Shown here: piece by piece, positions 43,605 through 55,681 of the stretch
Layout of the letters: every line of letters starts with the position of its first letter
How positions within the stretch are numbered: the stretch's first letter is position 1
Assembly: GCA_036873135.1 (NCBI GenBank)
Contig: JAPTYO010000007.1
Coordinates: forward strand, 9,096,763-9,160,762
DNA: 64,000 bases
Direction of reading: 5' to 3'
Source of the DNA: Clarkia xantiana subsp. parviflora
Taxonomy: Eukaryota; Streptophyta; Magnoliopsida; Myrtales; Onagraceae
Program-made: the position numbers and the translations under genes
The notes under the pieces: generated by a model
What the model was told of the DNA's origin: nothing
Databases searched by the model: none
Seen by the model: only the letters and a program-made list of their open reading frames with translations

Positions 43605-44327
43605 GACCTGGGCGACCTTAACCATGGTCTGACCTAGCCATGGGTCGGACCATGGCTAGGTCAATTTAGGCTTAGAGTCCAATTGGGTCAATTTTACCGT
43701 AAGGCTAAATTGACCTAGCCATGTTTCGACCCATGACTACCTGGTTAGATTCCCCGGGCCTTGGTGACCCTAGCCATGGTTTGAACTAGCCATGAGTCGG
43801 ACCATGGCTAGGTCAATTTAGTCCTAGGGTGTGGTTGAAAATGTTTAAGGGCTAAATTGCAAAAATAAAAAGTTAGGTCAATAAAATTGAGGACTAAACT
43901 GAAAAAAATAGAAATTTGGGGCTAGGCATGTGCAAGTCACGTGACTATTGAACGGTCAAACTAACGGGGATCTTTCTATCATGCTTTGAGAGCACCATGC
44001 TTTGGTACATTTTTTTTGTATTTTTCTATTTTCCTAAAGGGTGAACCCTGGAGGGAAATTGATATTATTAATAGTATTATGAAAATATTAAGTGTGGTTA
44101 AAAAATTTCATATTTTTTAATACTTTTAAAGTTTTACATATGTTACAATTAAGTCCACCCTAGTAATAAAAAAACCAAAAGCATTGTGCTCTTAAAGCAT
44201 GGTAGAAAAATCCAACTAACGGTCAACTAACGTATGCACCAAAAGTGGTACAAATTGCAAACATATCGCACCAAAATTATTAAAAAAGAAAATGTTGCAC
44301 CAAAATAAAAAATTGTCAAACATATTA

Positions 44328-45659
44328 GGGTTAATAACCAAATTGCTACCTGAACTTTGGCCCGTTTACAAATCGCTACCTCAATTTTTGATTTTGAAAA
44401 TTAGCTACCTCAACTTTGAAATTCAGATCAAATCGTTACCTCAGTCAATTTTTTTGTCAATTTAGACAGAATTGAACCACATGTGTTTTTTTTCAAATAT
44501 TTTTCTTCAAAAAATGCCCTTGTCTTTATTCCTTGCCTCCGTGCGTGAACATACTTCACTATCTTCTCTCAATTATCATCTTTGCTTTATTATTTTCTTC
44601 TATGTCTTATATATATCTTCAATTCCAAGATTTTAGACAAACTTCTATATTACTAATTAACAATTCCACCTTAAAAAAAGGTTAACTCCGCCGCTCTACT
44701 TGCTCTGTTCACCTGAAAATTATGTATCGAATTTGCAAATGTCATATATATCCTAATGAAAATATAAAGGAATTCAAATTGTTTTGATGTTAGTTCCAAG
44801 TTTACCAGACATAGATACAGATTTAAAGTTGTCTCTTTCAAGTGTTTCAACTTCTCTTTTATCTCTTATTATTATCTTATCTTTTATCTTTTTGTGCAAA
44901 TGCTGAAAATGCTACTAGGTGGAGTGAATTTAACTCAATTATTATTATATTTTAAGGACGTATTACTTTTTTATGACTTTGATCCACAAATACCCAGACC
45001 CCTTTCGTTGGAAGCAATTGAACAACAAAATAACGAAAAATATTCGCTATGATTCAACAACAAAATAACAAAAAGTAAACGTCGTAATAGTGAAAATTGC
45101 AGCAGCAAAAAGTGAAAAAAAAAAAAAAAACAGCAATGATACAACATATTTACTGCAGCAAGATAACACAACAAAATAACACACAACCTAAATGTAATAT
45201 AATTAAAACCGAACTAAAAATTGTATAAGCAAAAGCGGGAAAAAAAACATTGAAACAACACCATTACTGCATCAAAACAACAGCAAAACAACTTTTAGAT
45301 TCTGCATCTTGTTTTGATGGAGGAATTGTTAATTAATAATGTAGAATTTTGTCTGAACTTTTGGAATTGAAGATATACATACGACATAGAATAAAATAAT
45401 AAAGCAATGAGGATAACGGAGAGAATATGGTGAAGTATGTTCACGTAAGGAGGCAAGGAAGAGAGACAATGACATTTTTGGAAGAAAAATATTTGAAAAA
45501 AACACATGTGGTTCAATTCTGTCTAAATTGACAAAAAATTGACCGAGGTAGCGATTTGATTTGAATTTCAAAGTTGAGGTAGCTAATTTTCAAAATTAAA
45601 AGTTAAGGTAGCGATTTGTAAGAGGGTTAAAGTTCAGGTAGCAATTTGGTTATTAACCC
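44328..45659. mobile_element. Mutator-like foldback element with 9-bp target duplication
   Basis: Flanked by perfect 9-bp repeats AACATATTA (44319-44327 and 45660-45668). The ends GGGTTAATAACCAAATTGCT and its complement start inverted arms of at least 230 bp, through GCTACCTGAACTTT, TTGACAAAAAAATTGACTGA-like sequence and GAACATACTTCAC. The interior is AT-rich with no transposase. It inserted into the end of another GGGTTAA element, whose TTAACCC lies just to the right. Confidence 0.93.
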
Positions 45660-45669
45660 AACATATTAA

Positions 45670-47098
45670 CCCTAATTAACTAGAAGGTAGCTCTCTCAAT
45701 TTGTCTTTTATAAGTGTTTCGAGATGAGCGAATCTTAATATCGTCACTCTGCCCTTTTTGAAAGCTCTCTTCTTTGACCACCGTACTATATCTCCGAATC
45801 TCTCTCTCTCCATATCGAAACCACAGAAGCCATGGAGGACGATTACTGCTGCTACTACACTGGAGTTGATGCCAAGTACATATACTACAACCTTTAATTA
45901 ACATTAACGACGATTACTCTCAAGAAACGGTGACGACTCACCACGCCACCTCCGCCTTCCCTCCATCTCACTCACTGAGAGAAAAAAAACTGAGTAGAGG
46001 GTGCTACATTGATTCTCCTTCGTTTGACTGATTGATTCCCCGCCATCGTCTTCTTGATCCCGACCTGTCAGATCTCCTCGTCTTCTCCAACAGTACGGTG
46101 AGCAGCTTCTATTGCAGCTTCTCAATTAACGAGAGAGAGAGTGAGATACTTTTGTTTTTGGGCTCCGGCGGCGTGTAAAAGACGCCTTATGCTTATGCAC
46201 GCAGAATTACAAAGATGTCGATAATACTTATTTAAATTCACTGATTACCCTGAATTTAGCTCATGAACAGTGCTCATAGTACAATGAGTAACAGTGCGAA
46301 TCTTTGCCCTCTATTCTGCAAAATCAAGTATTTTGTTTCTCTGTCCATGCTGGGACCAACTGTTCTCTTTGACCATTGCCACTGATTCGCCTTTGCTGTT
46401 GTTGAGTCTACACTTTGCTTATTTCACGTGTTCTGTCGTTCGTTTCTGGGGTTCAGATTTTGTATTTTGCATCTTCTATGTGAGTTTCTACTTTTATGTA
46501 GATTGCATGTATACCAGTTATTGCTTAATAATTACTGACTACTAGATCTCTTTTCAGGTTAGCTTTATGCAACAACATGCAACAGAAAGCATAATTTATC
46601 TTGCTTTATTATGCTAGATTGAAATCTTTGCCACTGCATTTTAAAGCAGTTTCTCAAAAGTGTCAATTTTTTATACGAATTTCTTTAGTAACTGTATGAC
46701 TGAGGTAGAAGGTGTAACATTATCTATTACACGCGAATGCATTGCCTATTTATTCATGTCGGGTGCAAAAAACCATTATCTTTCTCAAAAATAAGTGTAT
46801 TGGATTCTTAGAAGAAGTTCGTATCGGATGATTTAGTGGGGTAGAAGTGAGATGAACATGATGTGGTACATGTTATGGAATGTAGGTGCATGAAATTAAA
46901 AGAGTTTATGCAAAGTAATTTGGTTAAAGGGATTACATCGCTATGATGTATTTTGTGTAGTTATTTTTATGCTGTTTACCTGGATAAGATGTTGTATCAG
47001 CTCAATCTATTTGTATTTTTCTCATTCTATATAACATTTAACCAACCAATTTCTAATATTTTATCTTGATTGGCTGTTGGTTAGCTGCTTCTACAAAC
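45670..47098 (+). promoter_or_regulatory. PSS1 promoter and leader with a 5'-UTR intron
   Basis: About 45960-46097 is CT-rich and leader-like, ending in a donor TACG|GTGAGC at 46098. An acceptor TTGGTTAG|CTGCTT at 47084 lies 14 bp before the ATG, so a leader intron of about 987 bp is inferred. A 21-codon ORF at 45832-45897 (MEDDYCCYYTGVDAKYIYYN...) is present upstream; its meaning is unknown. Confidence 0.5.
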
Positions 47099-49708
47099 AT
47101 GGTGACTCGTAATCACGATAGACTGAGGAGAAGACATAATCATGTCCATGAAAATGGTGACGGCACTGAATTTGTAACTGTTGAGGAGTTCGATCCATGG
47201 ACTTCTTGGGCATACAAGCCCCGGACTATTTCCCTCTTGCTTATTGGAGCGTGTTTTCTGATGTAAGACTCTTAACCATCATTCTTCTAACTAAAATGAA
47301 GTGAAGATAGTTGCTTTTGCATTTTATTGAAGAATGTGAGTTGAGCAAATGGTGTTTGATGTTCATCCTTTGCAATCAAATAATGTTATGGTCAAATTAT
47401 TTATACTAGTTTGTGAATGAGTTATTTTTGTTGTCTAGATGGGCTAGCGGAGTTATTGATCCTGAAAGTAGTGCACCGGTGGATCTGGTTACGTCTGTGA
47501 AAAGGTTAGCTGCTAGGATTTGATACTCGCTTTCCCTTTGTCTTCTTATTTCCGCATTCCTGAGAAATTAAACCAACTCTACTCTGTTTATGAATCTCTT
47601 GCAGAGGTGTGTGGGCAATGATTGCAGTGTTTCTTACTTATTGTTTGCTGCAAGCTCCCTCTACGTGAGTTTAAGTGGCTGATATTGCTTTTCCCTTTTT
47701 TATGTTTTATTATTATCTGGAAATTTCTTTTTCTTTTTTGTCGATTTTAAGGCGTGGAAGAGGTTTATAATCTGCATTTCTTACTCAGGGTTCTTATTAG
47801 GCCACATCCTGCAATTTGGAGACTTGTTCATGGGATGGCTGTTCTTTACCTTGTCGCTCTTGCCTTTTTGCTCTTCCAGGTTAGTTTGTATGTAGCAACC
47901 TTTTGATGAACATAAAAAGTAAAAATTAAAATTTGGATGATGGCCCCTCACTATCAACGAATCAATGTAAATCTGGAATTTCATGAATGATTCAAAGTAT
48001 GTGTTTTGCATTTGCAGAAACGTGATGATGCACGCCAGTTCATGAAGTTTCTTCATCCCGATCTTGGTGTTGGTAAATCATTCCTTCTCATTTTTCCCGG
48101 GACTTTCTTATACGTATCGAATATGCTCTGTTAGCGCATTTCTCAATCGGGAAAACGTTAATACTTCAATAACCGAAATTACTAATTGAGAAAAATGAGC
48201 CAACCATATGTAGATAATGAAGAACAATAAGAAAGCAGTACATGCATACTGCCAAATCATTAACTAATTTAACAGGGAATTGAAACTATTGTGCAGAACT
48301 TCCAGAAAGATCTTATGGTGCTGATTGCCGAATTTACCTCCCTGACAATCCCTCAAGCAGGTTTAAGAATGTTTATGTATGATTTCTACTTATACCATAT
48401 ATATTTCCTTTCTAAAATCATATATTTCATCTGTTTATATTCTCTTGCTTTATCCTTCCTACAGGAGACCCTTTTTGATGAATTTGTTGTTGCCCATATC
48501 CTCGGTTGGTGGGGAAAGGCGATACTAATTCGTAACCAAACATTGCTGTGGGTTCTGTCTGTTGGATTTGAAATGATGGAGGTTAGTATCTTAGTTGATA
48601 TAAACCTTTTTTTCTTCTTCTTCTTCTGTATTTCCTTTTTAAAATTTGTATTGTAACCTTCAGCTTACATTCCGACATATGTTACCAAACTTCAACGAGT
48701 GTTGGTGGGACAGCATTGTTCTTGATATCCTCATCTGCAACTTGTTTGGTAGGTTTTATCCTATCATATTATATACTTATATATATAGTCCATAATTGCT
48801 ATTTAGTACATTAATGACAGTTTTATGCAGGAATCTGGTCTGGAATGAATACTGTTCGGTACTTTGATGGAAGAACATATGAATGGGTCAGTATAAGTCA
48901 GCAACCGAATGTTATAGGCAAGGTATGCTCTTATATTAACGGTATTTCTGCATTTTTTAACAACACCCATCAATTAAAACACGTATTTGATTCATTTTGT
49001 GATCGATGTAGAAACCATATTTCATTTCAGGTTAAAAGAACATTAGGGCAGTTCACCCCGGCTCATTGGGACAAAGACGAGTGGCACCCATTTCTAGGCC
49101 CGTGGCGGTTCATTCAAATCCTGATCCTATGCATCGTTTTCCTAACAGTCGAGCTCAATACCTTCTTTTTGAAGTTTTGCCTTTGGATACCCCATCGAAA
49201 CCCAGTCATAACCTATAGGTTGATTCTTTGGTGGCTCATCGCAATCCCGACCATTCGGGAATACAACTCGTATCTTCAAGACAGGTTCTTTCTCTCCCTT
49301 TCACAAGTTTCACTAAAAAAAACAAAACCTTAGAGATGTCTTATTTCGACAACATTAAAAAGTTTGGTTCTTTTAATGTCTTATTATTATTGCAGAAAGA
49401 CGGTAAAGAAAGTCGGTGCATTTGTATGGCTCTCACTTGCCATCTGCATCGTCGAACTCCTCATATGCATCAAGTTTGGTCATGGTAAAATCTGCCATAT
49501 TCATCTCCCCATCAAAGTTTATCATTTTAAACTGCCAATTTCCGATAGATAATCAATTTTTATTTTTTTTACGAAACTAGGTTTGTATCCGAAGCCGATG
49601 CCTCTATGGTTGGTGACCATATGGTCGAGTGTTGGAGCGGTTCTTGTGGTGTTTCTGATAGTTTGGTCATGGCAGCTTCATTGCCGAATGCAGAGGAAGA
49701 GGCATTGA
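47099..49708 (+). CDS. PSS1: Phosphatidylserine synthase, base-exchange type (PSS1)
   Basis: Twelve coding exons: 47099-47262, 47439-47504, 47605-47664, 47789-47879, 48018-48072, 48297-48376, 48465-48581, 48664-48748, 48831-48922, 49031-49284, 49396-49484, 49581-49708. All junctions are GT-AG and keep frame; 1281 nt, 426 residues, matching plant PSS1 (about 425). Conserved blocks: [43 protein letters not shown]-like [54 protein letters not shown] and [17 protein letters not shown]. About eight to nine hydrophobic helices are visible. The family swaps the head group of phosphatidylethanolamine for L-serine in the endoplasmic reticulum to make phosphatidylserine, and in Arabidopsis PSS1 is needed for microspore maturation. 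The C-terminus is basic ([10 protein letters not shown]). Confidence 0.96.
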
Positions 49709-50049
49709 AAACCTCAGTACTACTACTGCATTATTCTTTGATTCAATTGTTCTGTCTTTGTTTAGGTATCAACAGATGGTGTAGTGTATATAACTAGCGG
49801 ATGCGGTTTTGGCTTTTTTCGAGTTTTTGTTTTCTCAGAAATTGTATATTATTTATTATTCAAATAGTTAAAATGCGCAGTTATTCAGATATCAATTTAC
49901 ATGCTTTTCTATTAGAATGAAGGAGTGAGTCTACTGTATATCAGATCAGTCTATCCATTCCTTGAAATATTCTGTGTCTAGTGTTTTTCACCTGCACAAT
50001 TACACTCTCATTCTTAAGCAAAACTGTTTAACTCGCGATTGTAATTATA
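49709..50049. other. PSS1 3' region
   Basis: AT-rich sequence after the stop, consistent with a 3' UTR and terminator. No other feature. Confidence 0.45.
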
Positions 50050-50400
50050 TATTTCTGATGTTGACATGTACAAAATTTTAGGATTCGATTTTGAAATTTT
50101 AGGCTATGTCCGGCCAGGTCAATTTGGGTCAATGGTTCGATTTTGAAATTTTAGGGCTTAAATGAACATAATAAAAGTTAGGGATGCATTAGATGGGCTA
50201 AATTGAAACAAATTCAGAAGTTTAGGACGGACATGTGCACAGCACATGACCTTTTAACAGAAAATTTAACGGAAAGTTAACTGATGTATGAAAACTATAC
50301 TTTTTCCAAACGTTTAGTACTAAAACTAGACGGAAAAAAACAAGTGGTACCAAAAGCAGAAATCGCCCAAATTTATGGTATGAAAAATACCTTTAACCCT
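50050..50400. mobile_element. Partial GGGTTAA-type element
   Basis: The right end reads CCTTTAACCCT at about 50394. Inside it has ACATGTGCACAGCACATGAC (50231-50250) and TTTAACGG, the subterminal signature of the other elements here. A clear left end is not seen, so it is truncated or diverged. Confidence 0.5.
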
Positions 50401-50479
50401 TCCTAGTTTAATAAGTAAGCTCTCATTTTTGTGCTTATCTTAGTTCTTGGTTTGGTTTATGCATGGCGAAAAGTTAATA

Positions 50480-50950
50480 AATTGACTAAATTATTTTCAT
50501 CAAACTGATTTACTAAATTGTTGCTCACATTTGTACACTCGAACAAAACAAATTGCTAGTTTAATTATTATTTTTATTATAAATTGTTAATTTAGGTTTC
50601 ATTTTGTAGACAATTTGTTAATTTCAGATTTTTTGGGACTATTTGCTAGCTCGTATTTCACTTTATCTAGAACTTGTTAACTCAGGTTTTGTTTTGTGTA
50701 CAATTTAGTAGCTAGCATTTTGTCTACAAAGTGGAACTCGAACTAGCAATTTTTTTACAAAATAGAACCCGAGCTAGCAATTATATACAAAAGGAAAACT
50801 AAACTAGTAAATTGTCCAGAAAATAAAATCTGACTTAGCAAATTATAAAAGAATACTTCAACTAACAATTTGTACACGAAGTGAAAGTTAAGTTAACGAA
50901 TTGTCCAAAAAAGAACTTTATGTAGCAATTTGAGCAAACAACTTGATAAT
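50480..50950. repeat. Inverted array of degenerate ~45-bp repeats
   Basis: To the left of about 50735, units of the kind AATTTGTTAATTTCAGATTT... recur with TTTTGTxxACAATTT words. To the right the complementary words recur (AAAATAGAACCCGAGCTAGC, AAAATAAAATCTGACTTAGC). The whole is a loose foldback. The family is not identified. Further similar words lie at 51445-51700. Confidence 0.5.
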
Positions 50951-51167
50951 TGTTAGATATATTGTATTAGAATTTAATATATATTATGAGTTTATATAAT
51001 TTGCGATTAAAATTCTTTTTACGATGCAACTTTAAAAAAAAAATTCCTCATATGTTATATTCATGCATCCACCACTGTTCTAGGAAAGAGGGGGCCCATT
51101 TAGAGAGCAGCACCTATAATATGCCTGCTTCACCAGACTATTTAGATGCATTTTTTCATGTTCATGG

Positions 51168-51222
51168 GATTGAACATGTATCATCTGATTAAGAATGCGA
51201 TGAACCACCACACCACATTAAA
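51168..51222 (-). repeat. tRNA-like SINE-type head
   Basis: The minus strand reads GTGGTGTGGTGGTTCATCGC ... GTTCAATCCC, similar to the plus-strand copy at 39797. Confidence 0.35.
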
Positions 51223-51997
51223 TTGTTATTAGGATCTTTATTTTGGACCTCCAGCCCAATTCTACATAGTATAGCCCAAGATGACCCAGTAAACTTTTTG
51301 TAAGTCCAACACAAACATGAACGTGAATAACAATGCTGAATATAGTGAGATCATGAATCCATCTCTACCACAGGGAGTTATTAATCATTCAATTTCTTCT
51401 ATAAATTAAAGTTGCTATGTAGTTCTTTAAACTTTATATGGTTAATTATCAAATTGATAGGGGATGGTTGTGTCATTGAACAAATTGATTACTGATTTTT
51501 TTTTTAATGGTTTGCTAGTACAAATTTCACATGTGTACAAATTATTAGTTCTATTAAGATTTCAGTCTATTTTGAACATAGCGGGTCACATGTTGAGTAT
51601 GTTTTGGCAAAAACACAGCAGATTTCTGGTTGACGTTTGGGCAGTTAAACAAATTGTTAACTGATGTTTAAGAGTCAAACAAACTGTTAGCTATCTTCTT
51701 TAGTGTAGCACATGTTTGATTTTGTCCAAAAAAAAAAAGAAAAATTGACTATAAGCCGGAAACTGTGCTAAGGATAGCTGAGCTACAAAATATTTAAAAA
51801 CAAATTCTAGTTAAAAATTTGTTCGTCTGCTCAAATATAAATTAAGAATTTGACAACTAACAACTTTTTATATATACACTGCATTGATAACCTTGTTGTT
51901 TTACCCTATAGAGGCTCTTTTGCTTTTACTTGGGGCACAGTTATAGACGCACCCTAACGTTGTGTGTATACATTCTTATTCTTTATTTAAGTAAGAC

Positions 51998-52498
51998 TAG
52001 GTTCTAAACGAGTCAACGTAATCGTGAGCTACTTGAGATTGACTCGGTCAATATTCGAATTCGACTTGCTAAATTTCGAGTCGAGCTTTTTCTTATACCG
52101 AGTCGAGTTCGAGTTCACTGGTACTCGACTCGAGAAGCTCGCGAGCCTAATCAAGCTTTTTTGTTTTGCCTATACGAGTGGAGTTCGAGTTTCTTGAGCT
52201 TTACATAAAAATATTATATATGTACATACTGAATTCAAGTCGAGTTCGAGCAAAAAATCTTATCGAGTCGAGTTAGAACTTGAGCTAAGATACACTATTT
52301 ATAACTTTTTTTTTTTTTATCTTATCGAGACGAGTCAAGCCGAGCTCGAACTCGTCGAGCTATAGTATGGCACCGAGTCAAGTTTGAGCTTGAAAAATTA
52401 AAACTCGGTCGATATCGAGCTCAAGCTCGAACTCGATTAAACTGAGTCGAATCGAACTTGTCAGATACTCGGCTCGACTCCGCCCGTTTACAACCCTA
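51998..52498. mobile_element. hAT-like MITE rich in CGAGTCGAG words
   Basis: Begins TAGGTTCTAAACGAGTC and ends CCCGTTTACAACCCTA. Flanks AGTAAGAC and GGTAAGAT agree at 6 of 8 positions, a decayed 8-bp duplication. The same word composition is found in 42776-43220. Confidence 0.7.
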
Positions 52499-53733
52499 GG
52501 TAAGATTCAAGATCATGGTACTGAAATATCAATGGACTACGAGCACCGATGGCCTAATAATTAAAAGTGCTTATTTCCACCTAGAGGGGATGCAAGTAGA
52601 ATTGGCTTAATTAACTGGCGTTTTGACTATTCTAGACAGCTTGTTGTTCACTAAGTATGATCGAATAAAACCGCATACAGTAAATAGAAGATTCCAAATA
52701 TTACGTGGTCGGACTCGGATGAGTTTATGATTGCCACACCAGCTCATTCTTTCTTTGGGCAAAAACATATATCAATGGCATCCTCAAAATTACTATGGTT
52801 ATATAATTGCGTTTGTAGATTTTAATTCTTAAAAAATATGTGAAATTAAAATTAAAAAATAAGTAAGTTTTGTTGGAAAAAAAAAACAACTATATAATGA
52901 TATAAAAATTATTCTTCATCAAGAGTATGAAAAAAAAAATATATACAAACTATAATTCATTCTTAAAATAATGATATTGATTTTTTTTTTAAATTTAAAT
53001 TATTTTATCGATTTTTTTGATTCACTAATTTTATAAATTTAACATGTTTTATTAGGGTATATGTACGCTTTCATTTTTATATTTTCATACTTAAAAAAAT
53101 CACGATTATTTAGTTTTTTTTTACATTTTATATCACAGTTTTTTTTATAATTTATATCTTTAGTATAATTTATTTTTTACAATTACTAATTTTTTATTTT
53201 ATAACATTTACATATAATTACCTTATTTTTCAATTTTTTTTTATATATTTCGGTTTAAGATCAATTGTAACAAAATGTAAACTTTAGGATGTAAATTAAA
53301 AAATATAAATAATTTAAAAAATTAGAAAAACCTAGTTTGAGAATTAGTTTCTGAACCAGTAAATTTGAGAATTAGTTTCGAAAACCAACTTATTTTGGGT
53401 ATTCTCTTTATATATATATTGTGTGTGCATGTTAAATGCAGCTAGTGGTAGATATATATATTAATTAAATGAAAGTGGCAGGTGACAACATTGATCTCAG
53501 CGAAGAAAGATGTGGTATTGGAATGATATTATATTTGGGTGTTCTGCTTTTGTCTTGATGTTTCTATAATAAGGCAAAGGGCCAAGTGAATGGTCTGCCA
53601 ATTGAATTGCAGATGAGAATGCGATGTGGATAGCCTTCTTATCCACTGTAACAGTCTGTGTGTTAGGAATGCATGCTAGACTAGCTAGCTAGGGGTCGTT
53701 TTGTTAATTAGCTAGTTGTATATATATATATAT
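52499..53733. other. AT-rich intergenic DNA
   Basis: No gene is supported. T-rich and A-rich tracts dominate from about 52800 to 53420. Nothing further was recognised. Confidence 0.45.
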
Positions 53734-53781
53734 GGTTAATAACTAAAAAAACGGTTTGAGGTTTACCCTATGTTAAAATTA

Positions 53782-54113
53782 AGGACGCACATCACCTGCC
53801 TTACCCCTCTACCCTACTCTCTGTCTTGTTAATTAAAACTTCACACGTGTACTTATGCAAGGCAAGCAGAGAGAAAACAATGTAGCCAATTATTATTCCT
53901 AAAAATCCAACTCTCCAATCAATCTGTTTTTTTATTTCTTTTTACTTGTTTAGTAATTTTATCACATTAATTGAGATGACTAAGCTCCATTAATGTAAAA
54001 AAATTATTTGAAAAATTAAATATAAAAATATCAAGTTTCATAAAATTATTACTAGTTAGCTAACCCGTGCTTTGTACGAAATGAAATAGTTTTATATGTT
54101 TCTTTAATTTCAG

Positions 54114-54149
<36 letters not shown>

Positions 54150-55681
54150 CAAATGAATGCAAATAATAAAAAAATGTTGAATTTTATAAATTTAAATAGT
54201 GCTTATGGAGCTTATATACCCGACAAGACAAGTGGTAGACAAAAAAATTAATCAAACCCAATAAGGTTGTAAAAGAAAAAAAAAGCATCCAAGGCTCACC
54301 CAATCAAACCGTCCGCTAAACACAATTAAGTTTTAGAAGGGAAAAAACTAGGGGTGGCAACGGGTCACGGGTAATCCGTGACCCGCGGGGCCCCGCCCCG
54401 ATTTTGACCCGTTGACCCGCGATCCGTGACCCGTGGGGCGGGTACGGTTTTGGGGTCGCTCCGCCCCGTTGACCCGCCCCGCCCCGTATGTGGATAATTT
54501 ATATATATATATATATATATATTACACATATTTATATAAAATTATATAGGTAATATAATACATAGTTAAAATAATTAGGATTTGTGAGTTGTATTTGGAT
54601 TTGAAGTTAAATTTATTATTTGTGATTTAAATTTTAAATTGAATTTGTATATACAGTAAATATATAATTTAGGGTTTAAATTGCTAATAATACATTATAT
54701 ACCACTAATAGGTGACCCGCGGGTCGACCAGCCCCGCCCCGCGAACTGTGTGGGGCGGGTACGGGTCGACCATCTCGACCCGCGGGGCGGGTACGGGGCA
54801 AGCGATACCCGCCCCGTTGACATCCCTAGAAAAAACAATAAAAACTACATGAACTAAAACTATCTAAATCGTAAAAAAAAATCGCAGTGGTGCTTATATA
54901 TAAAATTATTTTAGCAGTGGTGTTTATATAAAATTACTAAATAAATTTAACACATTAAAATAAAAATAAACATTTGTATACTAAATTAAGTTTGAAAAAT
55001 ATTAACTAACTTCAAAGTATAATCTTCTATAAATTTTTAAGTAAGCATGTTGTTGGCAAAAAAAAAGTAGGCATATTTATTTTTAAAATTATTGATTAAT
55101 ATTACTCATTATATAATAAATACATGCTTGATATGACATTTATATAGTTTTTTATTTTATAATTATTAATGTAGTAACATTTTTGTAACTTTATAGTGAG
55201 TTGGATTTTTTATTTCTCAAATTTTTTTTAAAAAATTACACTATGCTCAAATTGCGAGTATATAAGCTCCATAAACTCTATTTAAATTTATAATTTTTTT
55301 TAGTTATTTGCATTAATTTGTCAATATATAATACCTGAAATTAAAGAAATATATAAAGCTATTTCATTTCGTACAAATCACGGGTTAAATAACTAGTAAT
55401 AATTTTCTGAAACTTGATATTTTTATTTATTTTTTCAAATAAAAAGTTACATTAATAGAGCTTAGTCCTCTCAATTAATGTGATAAAATTATTAAATTAA
55501 ACAAGTAAAAAGAAGTAAAGAACATATTTATTGGATAATAATTAACTCGAGAGTTGGACTTTTAGGAATAATAATTGGCTGCATTGCTTTCTCTCTTCTT
55601 GCCTTGCATAAGTACACGTGTGAAGTTTTAATTGGCAAGGCAGAAAGTAGGGTAGAGGGGTAAGGCAGGTGATACGCGTCC
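53782..55681. mobile_element. Middle foldback element with ~440-bp inverted arms
   Basis: Arms 53782 to about 54224 and about 55245-55681 are inverted. The ends are AGGACGCACATCACCTGCC and GGCAGGTGATACGCGTCC. It is flanked by TAAAATTA (53774-53781 and 55682-55689), an 8-bp duplication of outer-element sequence. No coding frame. Confidence 0.82.
54349..54828. mobile_element. Inner hAT MITE with GC-rich ends and 8-bp target duplication
   Basis: 480 bp flanked by perfect GAAAAAAC repeats (54341-54348 and 54829-54836). The ends are TAGGGGTGGCAACGGGT and CCCGTTGACATCCCTA. Both ends are packed with GACCCGCGGGGC/GCCCCGCCCCG words around an AT-rich middle. Confidence 0.93.

Larger units (their letters stand above)
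42365..43921. mobile_element. Foldback element interrupted by a hAT element
   Basis: The left arm from CCCCAAATTTCTATTTTTTT through CAGTTTAGTCCTC and TAGCCATGG (42365 to about 42520) pairs with the right arm about 43780-43921, ending AAAATAGAAATTTGGGG. CATGGCTAGGTC words repeat inside. The two arms are separated by the hAT insertion at 42534-43604. Confidence 0.75.

Noticed and set aside
45832..45897. 21-codon ORF with a good start context upstream of PSS1
   Set aside because: Too short to judge and with no recognised homologue; kept only as a note in the leader entry.
50986..51192. 68-codon frame ending HVHGIEHVSSD
   Set aside because: It overlaps a tRNA-like repeat head at its 3' side and shows no recognisable domain.
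53500..53680. Possible microRNA precursor around GGATAGCCTTCTTATCC
   Set aside because: The stem is only about 6-7 bp and no known plant microRNA sequence was recognised.
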